Under the pieces are notes generated by a model that worked only from the letters and a program-made list of their open reading frames with translations, was not told where the DNA came from and did not search any database. A stretch of DNA of 6,589 nucleotides from an uncultured Selenomonadaceae bacterium (GTDB lineage: Bacteria > Bacillota > Negativicutes > Selenomonadales > Selenomonadaceae), in the NCBI GenBank assembly GCA_905233325.1, contig CAJODU010000088.1:1-6589 (forward strand), given 5' to 3'. Positions within the stretch are counted from its first letter, which is position 1; every line of letters starts with the position of its first letter. This document shows positions 1-4,712 of the stretch, one piece after another. Made by a program: the position numbers and the translations under genes.

Positions 1-99
1 AACAGGCTTGTAGTAGTCATTGATATATTTTTCTATACCATTGAAGAGCTTAATTTTATCTAATTTTTTCTGTAAATTTTTTGTTAAAATTACAGGCAT
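1..99 (-). CDS. Hypothetical protein, N-terminal 33 codons only (runs off the window)
   Basis: An ATG at 99-97 opens a frame that stays open for 33 codons to the window edge. It is preceded by GGAG with 9 bases between (minus strand), a good ribosome binding site that supports this start. The visible residues begin MPVILTKNLQKKLDKIK and continue with an acidic, aromatic stretch (NDYY). They form a basic, probably helical N-terminus with no signal peptide or membrane segment. I do not recognise the family and infer no function. It lies downstream of the 143-aa gene in the same direction, separated from it by about 113 bases that hold a strong hairpin. It may therefore be a later gene of that unit whose expression depends on read-through. 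It could be a short non-coding opening, since only 33 codons are seen. Confidence 0.5.
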   Translation of the reverse strand, partial: MPVILTKNLQKKLDKIKLFNGIEKYINDYYKPV

Positions 100-131
100 A
101 ATCATATTCTCCTGTCAACATTAAACAAATT

Positions 132-195
132 AAGGTGAGACTAGGCTTAATCTCTTTTGAAGAATTTCTCAAATCATTAAGCATTGTCTCACCTT
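132..195. repeat. 64-nt three-tier inverted repeat (long intergenic hairpin)
   Basis: Three nested pairs of arms are visible. AAGGTGAGAC at 132-141 pairs with GTCTCACCTT at 186-195 (10/10). GCTTAAT at 145-151 pairs with ATTAAGC at 176-182 (7/7). TTTGA at 156-160 pairs with TCAAA at 169-173 (5/5). Small internal loops separate the tiers. The element lies between the stop of the 143-aa gene and the start of the next gene. In the minus reading it is followed by TAATTTGTTTAAT, which is T-rich but not a clean T-run, so it is not a textbook terminator. It could be an attenuator, an RNA-processing or stability hairpin, or a small palindromic repeat element. Confidence 0.7.
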
Positions 196-212
196 TTATA
201 TCGAAAAAAACA

Positions 213-644
213 TTATTTAATAAAGCTCTTGCGATTATATTTGTCTCTTGCTTCTGCTGATGGCTCTGGAATCTCAAATTTGATAGTTTGTACCGTTTTG
301 AGTTCACCCCTGACGCTCATTGAAAGATAATAACTATCGAGGGATTTGCTTTTAGCAGAGATTTCATACAGTTTCTTATCTTCACCTTGGAAAAAGAGAC
401 GATAGGCGCAGTTATAGCTTTTATCATCAATGTAATTCAAGCTAAACTCACCACCAACATATTTGGTATGGCTGCTATCTTCTTCTTTAAGAATGACTTC
501 ATCAATGCTTTTTGTGTAAACTCTCTGAAGTTCTTCAACGCTCATAGTCGGACGAATTTCAGAGATCAAATCCTCAATCATCTCAATCAGCACTTTTTTG
601 CCAACACTAGTTGCTGTTGAAGCGTCCATTCCGTTAATCATCAT
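213..644 (-). CDS. Hypothetical 143-aa soluble protein
   Basis: I do not recognise this protein. The first ATG, at 644, is chosen because AGGAG lies 10 bases upstream; ATG codons 2 and 6 are alternatives. There is no signal peptide and no hydrophobic segment. Residues about 11-55 look helical and acidic (VLIEMIEDLISEI, then SVEELQRVY). Residues about 60-125 alternate polar and aromatic residues (EFSLNYIDD, CAYRLFFQGED, KLYEISAKS), as in a beta-sheet domain. The C-terminus is charged and ends RKSFIK. The gene is separated from the 122-aa gene by about 116 bases containing its own promoter candidate, so it is probably a distinct transcription unit in the same island. It lacks the short motif shared by the ATPase and its two small neighbours. 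Its role is unknown; an effector, immunity or substrate protein of the neighbouring cassette is possible, but nothing in the sequence shows this. Confidence 0.75.
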   Translation of the reverse strand: MMINGMDASTATSVGKKVLIEMIEDLISEIRPTMSVEELQRVYTKSIDEVILKEEDSSHTKYVGGEFSLNYIDDKSYNCAYRLFFQGEDKKLYEISAKSKSLDSYYLSMSVRGELKTVQTIKFEIPEPSAEARDKYNRKSFIK

Positions 645-670
645 AATCTATCATCTCCTACTATAATAAA

Positions 671-700
671 TTTAAAGATAATTATCTATCTTGTTGTCAA
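671..700 (-). promoter_or_regulatory. Candidate sigma-A promoter for the 143-aa gene
   Basis: On the minus strand a perfect -35 TTGACA (700-695) is followed after 18 bases by TTTAAA (676-671), a 4/6 match to the -10 consensus. The start codon at 644 would lie about 20 bases beyond the likely transcription start. The -35 is convincing and the -10 is weak; a later TATTAT lies too far away. The whole gap 645-760 otherwise shows only short, weak stems and no clear terminator for the upstream cassette. Confidence 0.45.
676..687. promoter_or_regulatory. Perfect 12-bp palindrome in the promoter spacer
   Basis: AGATAATTATCT is self-complementary over 12 bases. It lies between the -35 and -10 of the promoter candidate for the 143-aa gene, abutting the -10. 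A palindrome in this position is a typical repressor-binding geometry. In AT-rich DNA it could also arise by chance. Confidence 0.35.
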
Positions 701-760
701 AGCTGGTACAATGAAGAAACAAAGGTTTTGACGTTCCTCTTCTAGGACTTCAGCGTCCGC

Positions 761-1129
761 TCAATATTCAAGTGACATTTGCAATTCTTGTTCCATTTCC
801 TTGCTGATATCAGCTTCTTGTTGAGCAATCTTAGCACGGATATATGGTGGTACTTGACTTTCCTCAACTTGACGTTTTGTGGTTTCTTCAATCCACTTAC
901 CTTCTTCTTTATAAAAGAGCTTATGTTTGATTGCAGCATAGCCATCTTTGAGCTTTTCACCGACGATAACGGCAGCATGAGCTATGCCTCTCATCGCATT
1001 TGCAACTTTTTCCTTTAAACTTGTCAAAAAACTTGAGAACCAACTGCAAATTTCGTCCCAATGCTTGTACACATAGTAGGCAGTACCACCAGCAGCAGCT
1101 ACCGCCGCAGCAACTAAAACAGGTACCAT
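761..1129 (-). CDS. Small membrane-anchored protein (122 aa), AAA+ cassette partner
   Basis: No family is recognised. The start is the ATG at 1129, which has AGGAG 8 bases upstream; an in-frame GTG at 1138 directly abuts that Shine-Dalgarno and is unlikely. Residues 2-20 form a hydrophobic alanine/valine-rich helix with no basic residues before it (MVPVLVAAAV start). It is followed by aromatic and charged YKHWDEI, then an amphipathic region (34-75), then a charged tail. Residues 85-90 read KRQVEE and 93-104 read VPPYIRAKIAQQ; these resemble the C-terminal tail of the ATPase (KREVTEE, YVKEQVAQ). The N-terminus closely matches that of the 137-aa neighbour. It is the last gene of the cassette, about 40 bases after the 137-aa gene. 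A TATAAT at 1169-1164 lacks a good -35, so co-transcription is more likely than a private promoter. I infer a membrane-tethered adaptor or substrate of the ATPase. Confidence 0.78.
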   Translation of the reverse strand: MVPVLVAAAVAAAGGTAYYVYKHWDEICSWFSSFLTSLKEKVANAMRGIAHAAVIVGEKLKDGYAAIKHKLFYKEEGKWIEETTKRQVEESQVPPYIRAKIAQQEADISKEMEQELQMSLEY

Positions 1130-1169
1130 TAAAATCACTCCTATTCCATTTAATTAATCTGAAATTATA

Positions 1170-1583
1170 TCATTTACCAAATGCGACAGCCATTTTATAG
1201 CATCTGTCTGCATCTTGATTGCAGTGAACTTTGTTATAATAAAATGCAATAAAGTTCATTGCTATAGCGTCACGTCGTTGTTTTGCTCGCCATTCGATTG
1301 AATTTAATTCAGCTTTAATGGCATCATTACTTTTTCGCGGCATTTTCAGTTTTTTCTCAATTCTTTCAAAATCTACATTGAAATTGCTGGCAGATGTATT
1401 TGTAGAGTAGTTGGTTTTAAAATAAGTGCGATATTCTTTACCAGCATTTTTTAAGCATTTCTTGACATACTGTTCAGAGACTTCGTGCTTTTCTGTGGGT
1501 TCAAAATTTTTGTCTGAATCATCACCACTGAGAGCAGCGGCACCAGCGGCTACAACCGCTGTACCAATCAAAACAGGAATCAT
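1170..1583 (-). CDS. Small protein with hydrophobic N-terminus (137 aa), AAA+ cassette partner
   Basis: No family is recognised. The ATG at 1583 lies 2 bases after the TAA of the ATPase gene. Its Shine-Dalgarno (GGAAG) is inside the last codons of that gene, so translation is probably coupled. Residues 2-20 are hydrophobic (MIPVLIGTAVVAAGAAALSG) with no leading positive charge and no lipobox cysteine. They match the start of the 122-aa protein. Residues 31-41 (EKHEVSEQYVK) almost repeat residues 295-305 of the ATPase (EKREVTEEYVK). The rest (about 70-137) is a basic, probably helical domain with aromatic and cysteine residues (WRAKQRRDAIAMN, FYYNKVHC, ADRCYKMAV). The pattern is a possible membrane anchor, a short motif, and a helical cytosolic domain. 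Substrate, adaptor or regulatory subunit of the ATPase are all plausible inferences. Genomic context and motif sharing are the only functional evidence. Confidence 0.78.
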   Translation of the reverse strand: MIPVLIGTAVVAAGAAALSGDDSDKNFEPTEKHEVSEQYVKKCLKNAGKEYRTYFKTNYSTNTSASNFNVDFERIEKKLKMPRKSNDAIKAELNSIEWRAKQRRDAIAMNFIAFYYNKVHCNQDADRCYKMAVAFGK

Positions 1584-1585
1584 TC

Positions 1586-2575
1586 TTAATCACTTCCTTC
1601 GTTGCTGCCGATGCCGCTATCCTTTTCAATTATATTGCCTTTACCTTGAGCAACTTGTTCCTTGACGTATTCCTCAGTGACTTCACGTTTCTCAACAGTG
1701 ACGCCTTTATTGGCGTTCTTGCTTGCCAAGGTCTCCTCAACCATTTCAAATACATATTTCTTGTCGACAAGTTCCGCACCTTGACGTGCCGCTTTGAAAG
1801 CTGCCATCAGCACTGCATTGGAAATGTCACTTCCGCTGAGATTATCATATTTTCCTGCGAGTTCATCAATATCAATATTATTCGGCATTGTTGGCAAAAT
1901 GTAATGCTGCCAAATTTTCTTTCGACACTCAAGATCGGGCAATTTAAATTCAATATGAGTTGAGATTCTGCGCATGAAGGCAGGATCGAAATTGGAGATA
2001 AAATTCGTCGCGAAGATGATGAAGTCCTGATAATCATTCATAACCATCAGCATGACGGAGCGTGTCTGGTTGACGCTGACATCAGTGGCACTTGACATAT
2101 TTGTGACGCGTTTGCTGAGGATTGCGTCCGCCTCGTCAAAGAATAATATACTATTTGTTGCCTTTGCTGCTTCAAATGCCTTACGAATATTTTTAGGAGT
2201 TTCACCAACATATTTTGACTCAATGTCAGCATAGTTGACAGCAAGAATTTTACGTCCAAGATGATTCGCGATTGCATGAGCAGCCATCGTCTTACCTGTA
2301 CCCGGTGCACCGTAGAGATTTATGCCAATGCGTTTAGATTGATTATAAACTGTTTGCAAACCCCAATCCTCGAAGACCTTGCGACTGTTTTCAGCGTAGT
2401 TGGCAACATCAAGAATTTTATCTTTCACTGATTGCGGCAGAATGATCTCATCAAAAGTATATTTCGGCTCCTCAGGAAAAAATTCTATCTCCGGCTGTTT
2501 AGATTTTTGGTTATTTTTGACTTGTTCTTCTGCTGACTTTTCCTTTTCAGGTGTAATCCTTGACCAAACGCTCAT
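1586..2575 (-). CDS. AAA+ ATPase, classic-AAA (FtsH/Vps4-like core), no protease domain
   Basis: This is a 329-aa ATP-driven remodelling or unfolding ATPase. The chosen start is ATG 2575, 11 bases after GGAGG. The in-frame ATG 2593 includes that Shine-Dalgarno as codons 2-3 and has none of its own. Residues 1-30 are charged and low-complexity. A lead-in region (38-88; PKYTFDEIILP, then a WGL) precedes the core. Visible motifs are Walker A GAPGTGKT (89-96), pore-loop-like KYVGE (121-125), Walker B ILFFDEAD (143-150), sensor 1 FIIFATN (185-191), SRH FDPAFMRRI with arginine-finger candidates R202 and R203, and LSGSDI (246-251) opening the lid. All catalytic residues appear intact. No HExxH, MIT or transmembrane segment is present, so it is not FtsH or a true Vps4. 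The tail (291-329) carries the EKREVTEEYVKE motif shared with both downstream small proteins, then a hydrophilic Gly/Ser/Asp end. It presumably acts at the membrane through its partners; the substrate is unknown. Confidence 0.93.
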   Translation of the reverse strand: MSVWSRITPEKEKSAEEQVKNNQKSKQPEIEFFPEEPKYTFDEIILPQSVKDKILDVANYAENSRKVFEDWGLQTVYNQSKRIGINLYGAPGTGKTMAAHAIANHLGRKILAVNYADIESKYVGETPKNIRKAFEAAKATNSILFFDEADAILSKRVTNMSSATDVSVNQTRSVMLMVMNDYQDFIIFATNFISNFDPAFMRRISTHIEFKLPDLECRKKIWQHYILPTMPNNIDIDELAGKYDNLSGSDISNAVLMAAFKAARQGAELVDKKYVFEMVEETLASKNANKGVTVEKREVTEEYVKEQVAQGKGNIIEKDSGIGSNEGSD

Positions 2576-2600
2576 AATGCTTGATTCCTCCATTTAAAAT

Positions 2601-2714
2601 TCATTTGAACATCCATTTAATTAATTCGCCAATTATTACAATCGGAATACTAATGATAAATTTTAAAATCAATTTAAACAGACCGCCTATGAGTCCACCT
2701 ATTAAAGCTGACAT
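2601..2714 (-). CDS. 37-aa hydrophobic peptide, probable membrane protein
   Basis: The frame begins at ATG 2714, with AGGA 7 bases upstream overlapping the TAG of the 56-aa gene, and ends at TGA 2603-2601. The product starts MSALIGGLIGGLFKLILK and ends ELIKWMFK. It has a glycine-zipper-like LIGGLIGGLF segment, a central Ile/Val-rich stretch with one proline (about 19-29), and lysines toward the C-terminus. It would make one membrane-spanning or membrane-lying helix. It sits 9 bases after the preceding stop and 25 bases before the ATPase start, in the same direction, so it belongs to the cassette. A small membrane scaffold for the ATPase, a pore-like peptide, or a toxin-like peptide would all fit; nothing distinguishes them. 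Reality of the gene rests on the ribosome binding site, tight spacing and composition. Confidence 0.65.
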   Translation of the reverse strand: MSALIGGLIGGLFKLILKFIISIPIVIIGELIKWMFK

Positions 2715-2723
2715 ATCATTATC

Positions 2724-2894
2724 CTATTTCATGATTAAATACATAATTACAATAATGACGAATATAATAACAATGAAAGCAGGCAAAATATATCTGACAA
2801 AAATTTCAACGAAGAATTTTACGAACATTTCACCAAAAAGCCCGGCGAAAAGTTCCAAGAGTCCATTTGAATTATTATCATCTTTTTTCTGCAA
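2724..2894 (-). CDS. 56-aa single-pass membrane peptide with TTG start
   Basis: This is the first gene of the cassette, about 43 bases after the predicted transcription start. I place the start at TTG 2894 because a perfect AGGAGG (2907-2902) lies 7 bases upstream. The upstream in-frame ATG 2912 would put that Shine-Dalgarno inside the gene and has only AAAGGA at 11 bases; it would add six residues. A longer frame from 2972 begins inside the promoter and is not expressed. Residues 2-10 are polar (QKKDDNNSN). Residues 11-34 look amphipathic with repeated Phe/Leu/Glu (GLLELFAGLFGEMF, then VKFFVEIFVR). Residues 36-54 are an Ile/Val-rich transmembrane helix ending in lysine. Family unknown. It probably acts with the 37-aa peptide and the ATPase at the membrane; a membrane recruiter or pore component is inference only. 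Confidence 0.7.
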   Translation of the reverse strand: MQKKDDNNSNGLLELFAGLFGEMFVKFFVEIFVRYILPAFIVIIFVIIVIMYLIMK

Positions 2895-2901
2895 TTCAAA
2901 G

Positions 2902-2907
2902 CCTCCT
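2902..2907 (-). promoter_or_regulatory. Perfect Shine-Dalgarno AGGAGG deciding a TTG start
   Basis: AGGAGG is followed by CTTTGAA and then TTG (2894). The 7-base spacing is optimal, whereas the alternative ATG at 2912 lies upstream of this site. It therefore sets the start of the 56-aa gene. Confidence 0.65.
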
Positions 2908-2943
2908 ATCATGTCTGTATAAATCCTTTCAAAATTCAAAAAC

Positions 2944-2972
2944 ATTATAAGTAAATTAAACTTTCTTGTCAA
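2944..2972 (-). promoter_or_regulatory. Perfect-consensus sigma-A promoter of the AAA+ cassette
   Basis: On the minus strand TTGACA (2972-2967) is followed after exactly 17 bases by TATAAT (2949-2944). Transcription should start near 2937, giving a leader of about 43 bases before the TTG start at 2894. A 6/6 plus 6/6 match with ideal spacing predicts very strong basal expression, so a repressor would be expected. An operator-like sequence overlaps the -35. Confidence 0.85.
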
Positions 2973-2984
2973 TATATAGTCAAA
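2969..2984. promoter_or_regulatory. Operator-like site 1, over the cassette -35
   Basis: TCAATATATAGTCAAA on the plus strand overlaps the cassette -35 hexamer. Nearly the same sequence, TCAATATTATAGTTGAA, is found at 3030-3014 in the opposite orientation. Positions 2966-2983 also form an imperfect dyad of TTG/CAA arms with 7 of 9 pairs. Being next to a divergent XRE gene, it is a good candidate binding site for that protein. Confidence 0.45.
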
Positions 2985-3013
2985 TTAAATTTACGTCTAT
3001 CTAATAATTTATC

Positions 3014-3030
3014 TTCAACTATAATATTGA
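3014..3030. promoter_or_regulatory. Operator-like site 2, over the XRE gene -10
   Basis: The plus-strand sequence TTCAACTATAATATTGA is the inverted, slightly expanded copy of site 1 and contains TCAA-N8-TTGA arms. It covers the TATAAT at 3020-3025. Flanking TTATC (3009-3013) and GATAA (3029-3033) add a second dyad. Binding here would repress the XRE gene itself. Confidence 0.4.
3020..3025 (+). promoter_or_regulatory. Possible -10 box of the XRE gene
   Basis: A perfect TATAAT lies 21 bases before the start codon, but no good -35 is present at 16-18 bases upstream (CTATCT at the 17-base position). The implied leader would be only about 15 bases and would start at the Shine-Dalgarno. It may be weak or activator dependent, or the true promoter may lie slightly upstream in this AT-rich gap. 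Confidence 0.3.
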
Positions 3031-3046
3031 TAAGGAGAGATTTTTT

Positions 3047-3397
3047 ATGAACATTACCGCTTATCGCTTACGGATATTGCGAGAGACCAAAGGCTTATCT
3101 CAGAAAAAGGTTGCAGAGTATTTAGGTGTCACTCGTGCTGCATATAATCAATATGAAAATGGAGTCAGTAAGCCGATTCGTAAATTGGAAAAACTGTCGG
3201 CTTTATTTGGAGTCACGGCTGACTATATTCTCGGCAAAGATGAGACGGAGATAGAGACAAGTATTTCTGAAGTCAATCCTCAGGTTCAGTCGCAGGTACA
3301 AAAATATCTTGGTTTGAGCGATATGGGTAAAGATATTGTCAACATTACGCTAGACGCTGTTTACGAGAGAGAGCGGAAATTGAGCAAATCAAATTGA
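3047..3397 (+). CDS. XRE-family (Cro/C1-type HTH) transcriptional regulator
   Basis: This 116-aa DNA-binding protein starts at ATG 3047 with AAGGAGAG about 8-10 bases upstream. Residues 5-61 are a classic five-helix HTH_3 domain: LRILRETKGLSQKKVAEYLG with the helix-turn-helix at about 18-39 (SQKKVAEYLGVTRAAYNQYE) and the end motif FGVTADYILG. The rest (64-116) is a polar, probably helical tail (VQSQVQKYLGLSDMGKDI; DAVYERERKL) of the kind used for dimerisation. No peptidase or toxin domain is fused, so this is not a LexA/CI-type self-cleaving repressor. The gene is divergent from the AAA+ cassette across about 150 bases carrying two related operator-like sequences, so repression of the cassette and autoregulation are the natural inference. 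Proteins of this type often control phage, toxin-antitoxin or defence-type loci, but the family alone does not say which. Confidence 0.93.
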   Translation: MNITAYRLRILRETKGLSQKKVAEYLGVTRAAYNQYENGVSKPIRKLEKLSALFGVTADYILGKDETEIETSISEVNPQVQSQVQKYLGLSDMGKDIVNITLDAVYERERKLSKSN

Positions 3398-3416
3398 ATA
3401 ACGATATTATAGCAAT

Positions 3417-3448
3417 AAAAAAATACTCCAAGGTAGCCTGGAGATATT
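3417..3448 (-). terminator. Rho-independent terminator of the tsaD operon (possibly bidirectional)
   Basis: Read on the minus strand, a stem formed by AATA-CTCCA-GG arms (3422-3433 with 3437-3448, one bulged A on each side, TAG loop) is followed at once by a seven-base T-run (3423-3417). It lies about 32 bases after the stop of the flavoprotein gene. For the convergent XRE gene, whose stop is about 25 bases before the hairpin, a T-run at 3461-3467 comes 12 bases after the stem, so termination in that direction would be weaker. Confidence 0.75.
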
Positions 3449-3479
3449 ACTTTGGAAAAATTTTTTTAGTTTTGATTGA

Positions 3480-4712
3480 TTATATACTACTGAATCGTCC
3501 GGCGGCATTACCCATTGAGAAAGCTGCCTGTAAATTAAAGCCGCCGGTAAAGCCGTCAATATCAATCACTTCACCTGCAAAGAATAATCCTTGTATCAGT
3601 TTAGACTCCATTGTCTTGGGATTGATCTCTTTTGTTGAGATACCGCCCGCCGTCACGATTGCCTCATCAATAGGGCGGGTCTTCGTTATAGTTAGTCTGA
3701 AACCTCGCAGCGTTTCGATTAATCTTCTGCGTTCGGCTTGTGTCACCGTGTCGATATGTTTCTCCTCGTCGATATAGGCAAGATCCAAAACGATCGGTAT
3801 CAAGGAAGAGGGCAGCAGATCAATGAGGGCATTTTTTATTGATTTTCGTTTATACTTCTCGAAATCCCGCAGCACCCTTGCGGAAAGTTGCTCAGGTGTC
3901 AGTGCCGGCTTGAGATTTATGGAAAGTTCAACGAATTTACCTTCATCAAGTAAGAAAGCCGCTTTCCGACTCAGTGTCAAAACTATTGGACCAGATACGC
4001 CGAAATGAGTGAACAGCATTTCACCAAATTCTTCGGTGATTTTTTTATTGTCCGCCAACAGTGTAACTCTTACATTTCGCAGAGATAGTCCTTGCAAGTC
4101 TTTTACAAAACTTTCTTCCGTCTCAAGCGGTACAAGTGCCGGCAATATCTTTGTGACGGTATGTCCGAGATTCTCAGCCATTTTAAAACCGTCGCCGGTA
4201 GAACCGGTTGCAGGATATGAAGCACCGCCAACCGCCAATATCACCGAATCGGCACTCTCAATTTTGTCGCCAACTTCAACCCCTATGACCCTCTCAGCTT
4301 TAGTTAAAATATCCGTTACCCTTGCACTTGTCCTTATCTCAACGCCAAGCGTTTGCATTTGAGCAATTAAGGCATTTACAACGTCGGCAGCTTTATCACT
4401 TTCGGGAAATACACGGTTGCCGCGCTCCACTTTAGTCTTAACGCCAATACTCTCAAAAAAATTGATCACGTCCGTTGAGTTAAAGGCTCTAAGTACGCTG
4501 TTGAGAAATTTTCCATTGCCCGGAATGTTCTTTATGATCTCCTGTATATCCGCCGCATTTGTGATATTGCAGCGACCCTTGCCGGTTATACTTAACTTCC
4601 TGCCGAGGCGGTTGGTCTTTTCGAGGAGTAATACACTTGCTCCAACTTTTGCTGCTTGTATTGCCGCCATCATTCCTGCCGCACCGCCGCCTATTACTAT
4701 AACTCGTTTCAT
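3480..4712 (-). CDS. NAD(P)/FAD-dependent oxidoreductase, HI0933/YhiN/BaiN family
   Basis: This 410-aa flavoprotein has the usual length for the family. An N-terminal Rossmann FAD site is clear: GGGAAG at 8-13 after a beta strand, with acidic E31 (LLLEK) at the end of the second strand for the adenosine ribose. The family signature GRKLSITGKGRCNITN spans 38-53. AVGGASYPATGSTGDG lies in the middle, and the C-terminal FAD segment includes FFAGEVIDIDGFTGGFNLQ and AFSMGNAAG. The physiological substrate is unclear. A Clostridium scindens member, BaiN, was linked to bile-acid dehydroxylation, but most relatives (E. coli YhiN, HI0933) are uncharacterised and no bile-acid genes are seen here. The start ATG 4712 overlaps the RluB-type gene stop by 4 bases (ATGA), with AGGA about 9 bases upstream, so it is the third gene of the tsaD operon. 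It appears intact and cytosolic. Confidence 0.92.
   Translation of the reverse strand: MKRVIVIGGGAAGMMAAIQAAKVGASVLLLEKTNRLGRKLSITGKGRCNITNAADIQEIIKNIPGNGKFLNSVLRAFNSTDVINFFESIGVKTKVERGNRVFPESDKAADVVNALIAQMQTLGVEIRTSARVTDILTKAERVIGVEVGDKIESADSVILAVGGASYPATGSTGDGFKMAENLGHTVTKILPALVPLETEESFVKDLQGLSLRNVRVTLLADNKKITEEFGEMLFTHFGVSGPIVLTLSRKAAFLLDEGKFVELSINLKPALTPEQLSARVLRDFEKYKRKSIKNALIDLLPSSLIPIVLDLAYIDEEKHIDTVTQAERRRLIETLRGFRLTITKTRPIDEAIVTAGGISTKEINPKTMESKLIQGLFFAGEVIDIDGFTGGFNLQAAFSMGNAAGRFSSI

Noticed and set aside
56..307. Open frame of 83 codons on the minus strand, with an inner ATG at 184 (42 codons, AGGTGAG upstream)
   Set aside because: The upper part overlaps the 143-aa gene in another frame, and the inner 42 codons read through the long hairpin and overlap the partial gene at 99-1. 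Composition is unconvincing.
449..466. KYVGGE in the 143-aa protein resembling the ATPase pore loop KYVGE
   Set aside because: Five residues with an extra glycine and no P-loop nearby; this is coincidence.
387..620. Plus-strand frames antisense to the 143-aa, 122-aa, 137-aa and ATPase genes
   Set aside because: They are antisense shadows without ribosome binding sites or recognisable domains.
1145..1158. 14-base exact repeat TCCATTTAATTAAT, also at 2612-2625
   Set aside because: One copy is inside the 37-aa gene and the other in the short gap before the 122-aa gene. In such AT-rich DNA a 14-mer may recur by chance, and no flanking similarity extends it.
1164..1192. Internal promoter before the 122-aa gene (TATAAT at 1169-1164)
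   Set aside because: No acceptable -35 at 16-18 bases; the best candidate is TGGCTG.
3394..3777. Plus-strand 127-codon frame beginning at the XRE stop (TTGA overlap)
   Set aside because: It runs through the terminator and then antisense through the flavoprotein gene; there is no Shine-Dalgarno and no domain.
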